Source: Dehalococcoidia bacterium UBA1141
GTDB lineage: Bacteria > Chloroflexota > Dehalococcoidia > Lucifugimonadales > UBA3495
Reading direction: 5' to 3'
NCBI GenBank assembly: GCA_002311385.1
Contig: DCAE01000109.1
Location: forward strand, 197,443-261,442
Length of the DNA: 64,000 nucleotides
The translations under genes were made by a program, and so were the position numbers. Below, piece by piece: positions 34,514-43,180 of this stretch (positions within the stretch are counted from its first letter, which is position 1; each line of letters begins with the position of its first letter). Below the pieces are notes generated by a model. That model saw only the letters and a program-made list of their open reading frames with translations. It was not told the origin of the DNA and made no database searches.

Positions 34514-35869
34514 ATGCCCAAACGGATGCTCATAAACGCCTTCTCCATGAACTGCGTCTCCCACATCCAGCAAGGGTTGTGGGTCAGGGACGATACTCGC
34601 CAGACGGAGTACACCCAACTGGATCCCTGGGTGGAATTGGCCCAAATACTGGAGAAGGGTTGTTTCGACGCCTTATTCCTAGCAGATGTAGTGGGAGTCT
34701 ACGACGACTATAAAGGAGGCCCGGAGACTTCCATCATTCATGGCATGCAAGTCCCGGTTAATGACCCGGCCATGCTGATTCCAGCGATGGCCCATGCCAC
34801 CAAGAACCTTGGCTTCGCATTCACCAGTTCGGTTCTTCAGTCCCACCCGTTTTCCTTCGCCCGCCAGATGTCCACACTGGACCATCTGACAAACGGACGG
34901 GTTGCCTGGAACATCGTGACTTCTTATCTGCCCAATGCCGGAGCGAACTTCGGTCTGGGCGGATTGCCCTCACATAACGACCGCTACGACCTAGCTGATG
35001 AGTACATCGATGTGACCTATAAACTGTGGGAAGGGAGCTGGGAAGACGATGCCGTTCTACGGGACAGAGAGCGGGGCATCTACGCTGATCCGGCCAAGAT
35101 TCACAAGATTAATCATGTCGGTAAACATTATGAAGTAGCCGGGCCCCATCTATCCGAGCCCTCTCCGCAACGGACACCGTTGCTATTTCAGGCTGGTTCT
35201 TCCACGAGAGGGCGCCAATTCGCCGCCAAACATGCCGAGTGCGTCTTCATCATCGAATCCCGCGAGACTTTGAAGGGACGGGCAAACGTCATCACCGACA
35301 TTCGCAATCAAGCCACTCGCTTGGGCCGCAATCCCGAAGACATATTGTTCATTCAGGGGGTGTCGCCGGTGGTAGGCGGAACCGAGGCTGAGGCCAAGGC
35401 AAAAGAGGCGGAATACCTAGAACAGTTCAGCACCGAGGGTTCCCTGGCCCATTTGAGCGGAAGCGTTGGAGTGGATTTGGGCGCAATCAATCTGGATGAG
35501 CCGCTGCAAAAGATTGATAGTCAGAGCATGCGGGGCTTTGTGAAGAGCCTGATTGAGTCTACACCGGACAAGACACAAACTTTCCGTGATTTGATACGGA
35601 CCCGGATTTCCGGTCAGTTTCTCACGGGGGCGCCGGAGCAAATCGCCGACGCATTGCAGCGGTGGCATGGTCTCGGGGTGGATGGGTTCAACATCGTCTA
35701 TTCGATTACTCCAGGCACTTTCGTGGACTTCATCGACTCGGTTGTCCCCATACTCCAGTCGAGGGGGCTCATGCAAAAAGAATATACTCCCGGGCCGCTA
35801 CGCCAAAAAATCTTCGGAAACGCCAAGCTGCCAGCACGCCACCCAGCCGCAGCCTACCGGCGAGGGTGA
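34514..35869 (+). CDS. Flavin-dependent monooxygenase, NtaA/SnaA/DszA (LLM class) family
   Basis: 451 residues of the luciferase-like, FMNH2-dependent type. MLINAFSMNCVSHIQQGLW opens the barrel, followed by FDALFLADVVGVYDD, TKNLGFAFTSSVL, LTNGRVAWNIVTSYLPNAG, and PLLFQAGSSTRGRQFAAKHA. These are hallmarks of the NtaA-like branch, whose members oxidise C-N or C-S bonds of xenobiotics such as nitrilotriacetate and dibenzothiophene sulfone. The C-terminal lid holds GLGVDGFNIVYSI. A flavin reductase is required but not adjacent. Confidence 0.92.
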   Translation: MPKRMLINAFSMNCVSHIQQGLWVRDDTRQTEYTQLDPWVELAQILEKGCFDALFLADVVGVYDDYKGGPETSIIHGMQVPVNDPAMLIPAMAHATKNLGFAFTSSVLQSHPFSFARQMSTLDHLTNGRVAWNIVTSYLPNAGANFGLGGLPSHNDRYDLADEYIDVTYKLWEGSWEDDAVLRDRERGIYADPAKIHKINHVGKHYEVAGPHLSEPSPQRTPLLFQAGSSTRGRQFAAKHAECVFIIESRETLKGRANVITDIRNQATRLGRNPEDILFIQGVSPVVGGTEAEAKAKEAEYLEQFSTEGSLAHLSGSVGVDLGAINLDEPLQKIDSQSMRGFVKSLIESTPDKTQTFRDLIRTRISGQFLTGAPEQIADALQRWHGLGVDGFNIVYSITPGTFVDFIDSVVPILQSRGLMQKEYTPGPLRQKIFGNAKLPARHPAAAYRRG

Positions 35870-36053
35870 GATTTCCGCCACTTGACTGGGTCGCCTAATC
35901 ATGGCGATTACCCAACCCATGTGGCGCCTAATGGTCATTCCGGTGAAGGCCGGCCAGGAAACGTTTGGAGCCAGCATGTCCCCGGATACGGGCTCTCGCC
36001 GGCGAATCGGGTTGATACTCTGTGGCCTGGCGTGTCTGGGCCATCGCCTATCG
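35870..36053. other. Spacer before the T-box with diverged repeat traces
   Basis: No gene is supported. GGTCATTCCGGTGAAGGCCGG at its centre resembles a decayed member of the same palindromic repeat type as 28715-28746, and CGCCGGCGAATCGG follows. It ends at the promoter of the ilv-leu operon. Confidence 0.4.
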
Positions 36054-36082
36054 TTGACACACCAACCCCTGTGCTGATAAGC
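36054..36082 (+). promoter_or_regulatory. Candidate sigma-70-type promoter of the ilv-leu operon
   Basis: TTGACA at 36054-36059 and GATAAG (36076-36081, 16-base spacer) precede the T-box leader. Transcription would start near 36088, shortly before the T-box stem I sequence. Confidence 0.55.
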
Positions 36083-36099
36083 TTCTCTAGTTAAAAATT

Positions 36100-36420
36100 T
36101 ATTACGAAACCCGCAATGAAAGGGAGTAGTAGGAACGGCCCGTCCCAGAGAATCGGCGGTTGGTGCAAGCCGACGACGGCAACATTCCGAACTCGCCCCG
36201 GAGCGGCCAGCCTGAACCCTGCGACCAGTTCGCAGCGATAAGGTGGGGCGGTTGGACACCGTTATTAGTCTCCGAGCTGTTCCGACATTGCTGTGGATTA
36301 GCGCTGCCGCTATTCCCTGGAAGCTAACGGCTGATTGCCGATAGCTGAAATGCCGGGAAAGAAGGGTGGTACCGCGGGAAATTTTGCCCGTCCCTTCAGG
36401 GGGCGGGTTTTTTGTTGGCC
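36100..36420 (+). promoter_or_regulatory. T-box leader, leucine specifier, controlling ilvBNC-leuA
   Basis: Stem I features are AAAGGGAGTAGTA (about 36119-36131), the AGAGAAT region, GGTGCAAGCC, and the specifier loop GAACTCGCC with CTC at 36192-36194, a leucine codon. The canonical T-box GGGTGGTACCGCGG is at 36364-36377. Its TGGT pairs with a tRNA acceptor end of discriminator A, which fits tRNA-Leu. A terminator hairpin follows at 36387-36413, with the T-box positioned to form the alternative antiterminator. Uncharged tRNA-Leu is therefore predicted to turn on branched-chain amino acid synthesis. Boundaries are approximate. Confidence 0.93.
36387..36413 (+). terminator. T-box-controlled terminator
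   Basis: CCCGTCCC (36387-36394) pairs with GGGGCGGG (36400-36407), followed by TTTTTT. The upstream strand can alternatively pair with the T-box GCGGG region, giving the antiterminator switch. Confidence 0.9.
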
Positions 36421-36434
36421 AAAATTAGGGAGCA

Positions 36435-38132
36435 ATGATGGCGCAAACGGGGCCGTTAACCGGCGCAGAAATAGTGTGTGAGAGCCTCCTCAAAGAGGGG
36501 GTTGATGTGCTATTCGGTCTTCCGGGGGGAGCGGTTTTGCCCTTGTACGGGGCATTGGCCAAGTACCCCCAACTCCGCCATGTCTTGGTGCGCCACGAGC
36601 AGGGTGCGGCCATGGCCGCCGACGGCTATGCCAGAGCCACCGGGAAGGTAGGGGTTTGCACAGCAACATCCGGGCCCGGAGCTACAAACCTGATTACTGG
36701 TATCGCAGGCGCCATGATGGACTCCGTGCCCATGATCGCCATCACCGGGCAGGTTCCACGGCCCGCCATTGGCAGGGACGCTTTCCAAGAAACCGACGTC
36801 ACGGGCATTACGCTACCCATAACCAAGCACAGTTACCTGGTCATGGACGTGGCCGACATTGCCCCAGCAATAAAGGAAGCGTTTCACATCGCCCGCACCG
36901 GCAGGCCGGGACCGGTATTGGTGGATATTCCCAGAGACGTGCTTGCGGGAGACAAGACCGAGTTCATCTGGCCAGAGCAGGTGGATCTGCCCGGCTATAA
37001 CCCCCCGACCTTCGCTGATGAGAACCTGGTTTCCCAGGCGGCGGAGTTGATAAACCAGGCGGAAAGGCCCGTCATAATTACCGGACACGGAGTCCTGATA
37101 TCCCAAGCTTCACAGGAATTGCTGGAATTTGCCGAAAAGACCCAGATACCGGTGGTCTCCACCCTTTTGGGAATAAGCTCGTTCCCCACCGGGCATATCT
37201 TGGACTTGGGCATGGCCGGCATGCACGGGATGGCTCATGCCAGCTTGGCCATAGATCAATCTGATTTACTCATATCATTGGGCATGCGATTTGATGACCG
37301 GGTCACGGGCAACCTGAAGGGTTTTGCGCCCAATGCCAAAATCGTGCACGTTGACGTCGACCCATCGGAACTCGGAAAGAACATCAAAGCCGACGCGGCT
37401 GTGGTGGGTGACATTAAATGCGTCCTGCAGCAGCTAATCCCCCAAGTAGCGGCCAACGTCCACATAGATTGGCTGCGCCACATAGATAAACTGAAGGGCG
37501 AACACCCGCCAACCAGGATTCGAGAAACTAAAGAGTTGCTACCCCAACACGTGCTGAGGGAGCTCGCTCAAGTCACCAAGGGTGAATCCATCATCGTCAC
37601 CGGAGTGGGCCAACACCAGATGTGGGCCGCCCAGTTCTGTGGATTTCAGGAGCCCAACACATTGATTACCTCCGGGGGCCACGGTTCCATGGGGTTCGAG
37701 GTTCCTGCGGCAATCGGCGCAAAGATGGGACGACCGGAGAAAACGGTATGGTCCATCGCTGGCGACGGCGGGTTTCAAATGACCATGTGCGACCTGGCCA
37801 CCGCCGTGGAAAATAACATAGACGTCAAATTCGCCATCCTAAACAACGGCACATTGGGGATGGTTTACCAACTACAGGACCTGTTTTTCGACAAGGATTA
37901 TTTCGCCACTGTGTACTCGGGGAACCCCGACTTCGTGAAGTTGGCCGAAGCCTACGGCATTACCGGCATCAGGGTGACGGAACAGAGCCAGGTGGCAGAC
38001 GCCATCCAGCAAGCCCTGGAAGTACCGGGCCCGGTGATTATCGACTTCGTAGTTAAGGCAGTCGATAACGTATACCCGATGATACCGTCGGGACAGTCAG
38101 TCAATCAGATGATGGAGGAGCCTTGGCCGTAA
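36435..38132 (+). CDS. ilvB: Acetolactate synthase, large (catalytic) subunit
   Basis: 565 residues, ThDP-dependent. The catalytic Glu lies in VRHEQGAAMAADGYARATG, the FAD-linked middle domain includes GMRFDDRVTGN, and the ThDP site is GDGGFQMTMCDLATAVENN...ILNN (GDG-N motif). Makes acetolactate or acetohydroxybutyrate from pyruvate and 2-ketobutyrate. It is the first gene after the T-box, with AGGGAG before the ATG. The following ilvN encodes its regulatory subunit. Confidence 0.97.
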   Translation: MMAQTGPLTGAEIVCESLLKEGVDVLFGLPGGAVLPLYGALAKYPQLRHVLVRHEQGAAMAADGYARATGKVGVCTATSGPGATNLITGIAGAMMDSVPMIAITGQVPRPAIGRDAFQETDVTGITLPITKHSYLVMDVADIAPAIKEAFHIARTGRPGPVLVDIPRDVLAGDKTEFIWPEQVDLPGYNPPTFADENLVSQAAELINQAERPVIITGHGVLISQASQELLEFAEKTQIPVVSTLLGISSFPTGHILDLGMAGMHGMAHASLAIDQSDLLISLGMRFDDRVTGNLKGFAPNAKIVHVDVDPSELGKNIKADAAVVGDIKCVLQQLIPQVAANVHIDWLRHIDKLKGEHPPTRIRETKELLPQHVLRELAQVTKGESIIVTGVGQHQMWAAQFCGFQEPNTLITSGGHGSMGFEVPAAIGAKMGRPEKTVWSIAGDGGFQMTMCDLATAVENNIDVKFAILNNGTLGMVYQLQDLFFDKDYFATVYSGNPDFVKLAEAYGITGIRVTEQSQVADAIQQALEVPGPVIIDFVVKAVDNVYPMIPSGQSVNQMMEEPWP

Positions 38133-38205
38133 GTGGAGCCGTAAGTTAACTTGAATAACCGGAAGTATTCGATAAATCTCTAAACCCGGAGTTAAAGACA
38201 GACTG

Positions 38206-38793
38206 ATGAGCCAAAATGGAGACCAACATACATTGGTGGCGCTGGTTCAGGACCGGCCCGGGGTTCTGACGAGGGTGGCCAGCATGTTCCGTCGGCGGGG
38301 TTACAACATCGCTAGCTTGGCCGTGGGCAAGAGTGAGCAATTGGGCCTTTCCCGCATGACCGTGGTGGTGAACGGGGATGATGACACCGTTGCCCAGGTC
38401 ACCAAGCAGTTGGACAAGTTGATCGAAGTAATCCACGTGTCCAACATATCCAATGAAGAGATAGTCGTTCGGGAATTGGCTCTCATCAAAGTGAGCAGCA
38501 CCGCCACAAACCGAGGCGAGATTATCCAGATCGTAAATCTGTTCCGGGCCAACATTGTTGATGTGGGAACCCAGTCGATGGTTATCGAGATAACCGGCGA
38601 AGAAGACAAGATTCAAGCGCTGTACAGCCTTCTGGAGCCCTTTGGCATATTGGAAATGTTGCGCACCGGACGGGTAGCCATGGTCCGGGGCCAGTCCGAC
38701 GGACGGGTGAGTGACAGCATCGGCTTTGACGTGTACGGCTCACGCTCAAGCACTGGGAACGGAAACGGTCATGGCGAAGTAAGGGTAGTTTAA
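38206..38793 (+). CDS. ilvN: Acetolactate synthase, small (regulatory) subunit
   Basis: 195 residues. The ACT domain at the N-terminus reads ALVQDRPGVLTRVASMFRRR and GYNIASLAVG. The second half carries the conserved C-terminal ALS_ss_C domain (VDVGTQSMVIEITGEEDKI). The last ~25 residues are Ser/Gly-rich and extra to the usual ~165-175-residue IlvH. It confers feedback inhibition by valine or related amino acids and stabilises IlvB. It sits 73 bp after ilvB and 87 bp before ilvC. Confidence 0.95.
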   Translation: MSQNGDQHTLVALVQDRPGVLTRVASMFRRRGYNIASLAVGKSEQLGLSRMTVVVNGDDDTVAQVTKQLDKLIEVIHVSNISNEEIVVRELALIKVSSTATNRGEIIQIVNLFRANIVDVGTQSMVIEITGEEDKIQALYSLLEPFGILEMLRTGRVAMVRGQSDGRVSDSIGFDVYGSRSSTGNGNGHGEVRVV

Positions 38794-38880
38794 TCTTGAA
38801 TCGCAATCCGGATTGATTCTGGAGAGTGGCGATTTTCAGGAAACTGCCGCAAAATCTTAATTGATAAAGGTTAGATTTCA

Positions 38881-39882
38881 ATGGTAAATGTGTACTACGA
38901 CAAAGATGCGGACCTGGGGCTATTGGCCGAAAAGACAATCGGCATAGTCGGCTACGGAAGCCAAGGCCATGCCCACGCCCTCAACCTCCATGACAACGGC
39001 CAAAAGGTTGTGGTGGGTCTTTATCCCGAGAGCAAGAGCAGAGCGGTGGCTGAAGCTGCCGGACTGGAAGTGGCCGATGTGCCCGAGGTTGCTCGCCGGG
39101 CCGACATTCTGATGGTGCTAATCCCCGACCATGTGCAAGGCCGCATTTACCGGGAGGAAATCGCACCCAACCTGAGGCCCGGCAGCGCTCTCATGGTCGC
39201 CCACGGGTTTAGCATCCATTACCGGGAAATCGTCCCGGATGACACCGTAGACGTGATGATGTGCGCCCCCAAAGCGCCGGGACACCGTATGCGGGAATTG
39301 TTCGTCGAGGGTGTTGGCGTACCCAGCTTGTTGGCCGTGCACCAAGACGCCACCGGCAACGCCAAACAACTTGGCTTGGCCTATGCCAAAGGTGTGGGAT
39401 GCACCGGCGCCGGAGTCTTGGAAACCACGATAAAGGACGAAACCGAGAGCGACCTATTCGGTGAGCAGACCATCCTGTGCGGCGGCGTTACCGCATTGGT
39501 TCAGGCTGCGTTCGATACCTTGGTCGAGGGTGGTTACCCCGAGGAAATAGCATTCTTTGAGTGCCTCCACGAACTGAAGATGATTGTCGACCTGATGTAT
39601 CAGGGGGGCTTCAACTACATGCGCTACTCGGTCAGCGACACCGCCGAATACGGCGATCTGACCCGTGGACCGCGGGTAATCGATGAACATGTCCGGGAGA
39701 ACATGCGGGCAATCTTGAAAGAAATCCAGGACGGCACCTTCGCCAAAGAATGGATCGCTGAGAACGACGAAGGCCGCCCGAGATTCAACCCGTTACGAGC
39801 CCAAGCCCGCTCCAGCAACCTTGAAGACGTAGGCAAGCGTCTCAGAAGTCTGATGCCTTGGATGGACCCCAAAGAGGTCTAG
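38881..39882 (+). CDS. ilvC: Ketol-acid reductoisomerase
   Basis: 333 residues, class I length. The Rossmann loop is GIVGYGSQGHAHALNL, and cofactor residues YPESKS (Ser/Lys after the second strand) point to NADPH preference. The catalytic metal-binding helices are visible in IKDETESDLFGEQTILCGG and GYPEEIAFFECLHELKMIVD. It converts acetolactate to dihydroxyisovalerate using Mg2+. AAAGG precedes the ATG. Third enzyme-coding gene of the operon. Confidence 0.97.
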   Translation: MVNVYYDKDADLGLLAEKTIGIVGYGSQGHAHALNLHDNGQKVVVGLYPESKSRAVAEAAGLEVADVPEVARRADILMVLIPDHVQGRIYREEIAPNLRPGSALMVAHGFSIHYREIVPDDTVDVMMCAPKAPGHRMRELFVEGVGVPSLLAVHQDATGNAKQLGLAYAKGVGCTGAGVLETTIKDETESDLFGEQTILCGGVTALVQAAFDTLVEGGYPEEIAFFECLHELKMIVDLMYQGGFNYMRYSVSDTAEYGDLTRGPRVIDEHVRENMRAILKEIQDGTFAKEWIAENDEGRPRFNPLRAQARSSNLEDVGKRLRSLMPWMDPKEV

Positions 39883-39942
39883 GCGGCATCTACTGAATTT
39901 CGCGACACGGACGAAACAGAGAAGCAATCTGGGAGAAATATC

Positions 39943-40038
39943 ATGATGTTTGAGACGTTGAGTGTAGTCCACCATCGCACGCTGGTCCTGGCCGGGCTGG
40001 ATGCGGTGGACTACGTGACCCTGGCAATCCTTTCCTAA
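39943..40038 (+). CDS. Small ORF between ilvC and leuA
   Basis: A 31-residue frame starts at ATG 39943 with GGGAG about 8 bases upstream. Its sequence includes FETLSVVHHRTLVLAGLDAV. It has many Leu/Val residues (six Leu, five Val, one Ile) but no consecutive Leu run. It is followed by a weak stem (TTAAT...ATTA) with GGGTTTTT at 40068-40075 before leuA. It may be a leader peptide or a chance frame; I do not recognise it. Confidence 0.35.
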   Translation: MMFETLSVVHHRTLVLAGLDAVDYVTLAILS

Positions 40039-40117
40039 GATTAGACCCAAACTTAATGCGCTATTAGGGTTTTTGGTTGAACCCGCCAATTTATTGAAAA
40101 TAGGGAAGGGTAAACAA

Positions 40118-41683
40118 ATGGCTGAAAAGAAAGTGCTGTTCTTAGACACCACGTTACGGGACGGGGAGCAGTCCGCTGGCATCGGCATGACCGGCGATGA
40201 GAAAATGGAAATCGCCAAGCAGTTGCAGCGGATGAGGGTCGACATCATAGAAGCCGGCTTCGCTGCCAGTTCTCCTGGAGATTTTCTTGCTGTCAGCAAT
40301 ATCGCCAAAGAGGTAAAAGGGCCAATCATCGCATCTCTGGCCAGGGCTGTGGCGGACGACGTGGACCAGGCTTGGGGCGCGGTCCAACATTCGGAGAGAC
40401 CTCGCATCCATGTGTTTCTATCCTCGTCGGAGATCCATCAGATGCACCAACTGCGCAAGAACCGGGAAGAAGTCATGGAGATGGCGGTGCGCAGCGTAGA
40501 GCGGGCCAAAGGCTACTGTTCCGATATCGAATTCTCACCCATGGACGCCACCCGCACCAACAAGGAATACCTGTTTCAAATGCTGGAAGAGGTAATCCGC
40601 GCCGGGGCGACGACCATAAACATCGCCGATACTGTGGGTTATGCCATTCCGTCTTCCGGAGACTTCGTCAAATTGTTGGACGAGGTTCAAGAGAAAGTCG
40701 CTGGCATCGACAAAGTAACCTTGAGCGTTCATTGTCACAACGACTTGGGCTTGGCAGTGGCCAACAGTTTGGCCGCAGTGGTAGCCGGAGCCGGGCAGGT
40801 TGAAGGTTGCATCAATGGCATCGGTGAACGCGCCGGTAACGCCTCCTTGGAAGAAATCATCATGGCCCTAGACACCCGCAACGATTTCTTCGGCGTCGAG
40901 ATGTCCATCGACACTACCCAGATTTACCCCGCCAGCCGCATGGTCAGCCGGGTGACCGGTATGGCGGTCCAAGCCAACAAGGCTATCGTCGGCGAGAATG
41001 CTTTCCGCCACGCGTCGGGCATCCACCAAGACGGTGTGCTGAAGAACCGGTCCACCTACGAAGTGATGCAACCCGAGCGGGTTGGAGTGCCGGGCAACGC
41101 CATGGTTTTAGGCAAACTCAGCGGCCGGGCAGGACTTCAGTCCAGGCTAGAAGCCTTGGGCTATCACCTGAACAGAGAAGAGATTAGCAACGTATTCGAG
41201 TCGTTCAAATTATTGGCTGACAAGAAGCGCGAGGTCACCGACCAAGACCTGGAAATCCTGATGGACGAGGAGAAACGAGAGGCCGGCGAGACTATCTCTT
41301 ACACTCTGGACCATGTGCAATTCAGCGGAGGCACCCACGACATCGCTACCGCCACCGTGCGCCTAATCGGTCCGGACCAGCAGGCGACATCCGACGCTTC
41401 CACGGGCAATGGTCCGGTGGACGCAATCTGCAACGCTATAGACCGCGTGATTGGTTGCTCCGCCAAACTTGTGGACTTCAACGTGCAGTCGGTCACAGAG
41501 GGCATCGATTCCCAAGCCACGGTAACCATGAGAATTGAGAGCAACGGTCAGACCTATACAGGCCGGGGCGCATCCACCGACACCATGGAGGCCAGCGCCA
41601 AGGCATACCTGAGCGCAGTCAACCGAATGCTGGCCTCGGACGAGTCAGCTTCGTTGCCAGCAGTTGGCAGCACTCCAGACTAA
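40118..41683 (+). CDS. leuA: 2-isopropylmalate synthase
   Basis: 521 residues from ATG 40118, chosen because GGGAAGGG lies just upstream; an in-frame TTG at 40073 would add 15 residues. The catalytic HMG-lyase-like barrel starts LFLDTTLRDGEQSAGIGMT and has the metal-binding VHCHNDLGLAVANSLAAV. The HASGIHQDGVLKNRSTYEVM segment and a C-terminal LeuA allosteric domain (DAICNAIDRVIG, FNVQSVTEGIDSQATV) follow, so leucine feedback is expected. It commits 2-ketoisovalerate to leucine. It is the last gene of the T-box operon, which makes a leucine specifier logical. Confidence 0.96.
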   Translation: MAEKKVLFLDTTLRDGEQSAGIGMTGDEKMEIAKQLQRMRVDIIEAGFAASSPGDFLAVSNIAKEVKGPIIASLARAVADDVDQAWGAVQHSERPRIHVFLSSSEIHQMHQLRKNREEVMEMAVRSVERAKGYCSDIEFSPMDATRTNKEYLFQMLEEVIRAGATTINIADTVGYAIPSSGDFVKLLDEVQEKVAGIDKVTLSVHCHNDLGLAVANSLAAVVAGAGQVEGCINGIGERAGNASLEEIIMALDTRNDFFGVEMSIDTTQIYPASRMVSRVTGMAVQANKAIVGENAFRHASGIHQDGVLKNRSTYEVMQPERVGVPGNAMVLGKLSGRAGLQSRLEALGYHLNREEISNVFESFKLLADKKREVTDQDLEILMDEEKREAGETISYTLDHVQFSGGTHDIATATVRLIGPDQQATSDASTGNGPVDAICNAIDRVIGCSAKLVDFNVQSVTEGIDSQATVTMRIESNGQTYTGRGASTDTMEASAKAYLSAVNRMLASDESASLPAVGSTPD

Positions 41684-41720
41684 GCAACCACAACAGCAGG
41701 CTGCTATCTTGCTGAACAAA

Positions 41721-41756
41721 TGGGCGTCCCGACTGAGTCGGGACGCCCATAATTTT
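41721..41756 (+). terminator. Terminator of the ilv-leu operon
   Basis: TGGGCGTCCCGACT (41721-41734) and AGTCGGGACGCCCA (41736-41749) form a long perfect inverted repeat, followed by TAATTTTT. The loop is formed by opening the innermost pairs. Confidence 0.92.
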
Positions 41757-41810
41757 TGCGTTTCTCGTTCGAGAGTCTGAACAGAAGATATTGGTTTGGG
41801 ATTGAGCGGA

Positions 41811-41918
41811 CGAAATCCCCCTCAATCCCCCTTTACAAAGGGGGAGGTATTGCTATTAACGTTGAACGCAGGAATCAAGTAGCCCCACTTTCTAAAAGGG
41901 GAGTTGGGGGGATTTCGT
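41811..41918. repeat. Palindromic repeat of the AATCCCCC type
   Basis: CGAAATCCCCCTCAATCCCC (41811-41830) is complementary, with few mismatches, to GGGGAGTTGGGGGGATTTCG (41899-41918). Inner segments CCCCCTTTACAAAGGGGG also fold. It is a known style of dispersed noncoding palindrome, unlike the 872-994 family. It lies between the leuA terminator and the exonuclease 3' end. Confidence 0.8.
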
Positions 41919-41926
41919 GGCCCAAA

Positions 41927-42919
41927 CTACAGCATTTTCATTTGGAAACCGGCATCCACGGTGCGGCCTTGGCCGTTCAGGTGGACCGCCGGATAACCCA
42001 GATGCCGCAGGTGGGCGGCCAACTCGGGAAAGCCGTTTACGGTGTAGACCTGTTTGGGCGCCACCACTTTCACATACTCCACCAGTTCGTCAAAGTCGGC
42101 GTGGTCGCTGTAGGGCAAGCTGGAGTCCGCCCGCCTCACCCAAGGATGGTCGTCGCCCGCTGCCCAACCGGTTAACTCCATAAACCGCAGGCCTCGTTGG
42201 CCGTCCAAGCCTACTTGGCTCTTTCTGCCCGGCGGGCAAATCAGGACTTGTCCATCAACCCAGCTGCCGTCAAAGCAACCGTAGCTTTTTGGGAACTCGA
42301 CTCCTCCGGCTTCGTAGATGCGGGCTATTCGGTAAACACTTTCCTCAACGGCCACTTCAAAGCCCTCGCCCAAGAGCAAATGGAGCAACTCTTGGGACTT
42401 GCCCAACCGCCATAGTTGGACCACTGGTTTACTTCCCTTGGCAATCCAAGAGTGAAGAATTTGGAAAGCATTGGCCAAGACCTGTTCTTGAGGAGGAAAG
42501 GTGTATTGAGGCTTGCCGTAGGTGGCCTCAATGACCAGAATGTCGCAAGGGACCGGCTCTATGGGTTCATTGGTGGGACTGGAGCGGACTTTGATATCCC
42601 CTGTGTAGAGCAGCTTAACCCCAGTGGCCTTGGACTCTACCAGTGCTTGGGCCGAGCCTAGACAATGACCCGCAGGGTAGAGGGTAATGGCATAGTCCTT
42701 GGTCTCCAGTGGCTCGTGGTATTCCAGGTAAAGAGGATCGGATTTCTCCAGGTATTCGGACAGGAGCAATCCTGTATTGCGAGTCAGGACGGGGCGGGTG
42801 TGGCGTGCGGTATGGTCGGAATGAGCGTGGGTAATCAGGCCGAAGTCTCGGCGGCGTAGGGAGTCCATCCACAAATCTAGTTCAGGGAGGTAAACTCCCC
42901 GTTTGAATCCTACTTCCAC
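41927..42919 (-). CDS. MBL-fold exonuclease (ligase-associated type)
   Basis: 330 residues. The metallo-beta-lactamase motif is LITHAHSDHTARHTRPVL (HxHxDH), followed by YPAGHCLGSAQAL, LYTGDIKVR with the bridging Asp, and IEATYGKPQYTFPP of the beta-CASP region. The C-terminus has LPYSDHADFDEL. This matches the SNM1/YSH1-related exonucleases that neighbour ATP-dependent DNA ligase in many bacteria. No ligase or helicase is adjacent here. The start is GTG 42919 with only a weak ribosome site; a downstream start is possible. Confidence 0.85.
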   Translation of the reverse strand: MEVGFKRGVYLPELDLWMDSLRRRDFGLITHAHSDHTARHTRPVLTRNTGLLLSEYLEKSDPLYLEYHEPLETKDYAITLYPAGHCLGSAQALVESKATGVKLLYTGDIKVRSSPTNEPIEPVPCDILVIEATYGKPQYTFPPQEQVLANAFQILHSWIAKGSKPVVQLWRLGKSQELLHLLLGEGFEVAVEESVYRIARIYEAGGVEFPKSYGCFDGSWVDGQVLICPPGRKSQVGLDGQRGLRFMELTGWAAGDDHPWVRRADSSLPYSDHADFDELVEYVKVVAPKQVYTVNGFPELAAHLRHLGYPAVHLNGQGRTVDAGFQMKML

Positions 42920-43180
42920 ACTACACCAGCTTCACAGGTTTGATTGGGATGCTCAGGAGTATACCACGGCGATACGCCCATCATCCGCCGGATGATCAAA
43001 ATTGACGGACACCAACTGCGGATTACTCTATTGTTCAACGCCGAGTTCAAAGCAGAAATATGGCATCGTAAGATTGGTTGGCCTGGAGTATAATCTGTCG
43101 GGTGCACACTTGAGTGCCGGTTGCGAATGTGCTGGTTGAAAGTGCCAGTTAAGCAAGAAATTATAGACACAGGAGGGACC

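Noticed and set aside
36054..36420. Other riboswitch classes for the ilv leader
   Set aside because: The T-box sequence, specifier and terminator explain the leader fully; no other riboswitch motif was seen.
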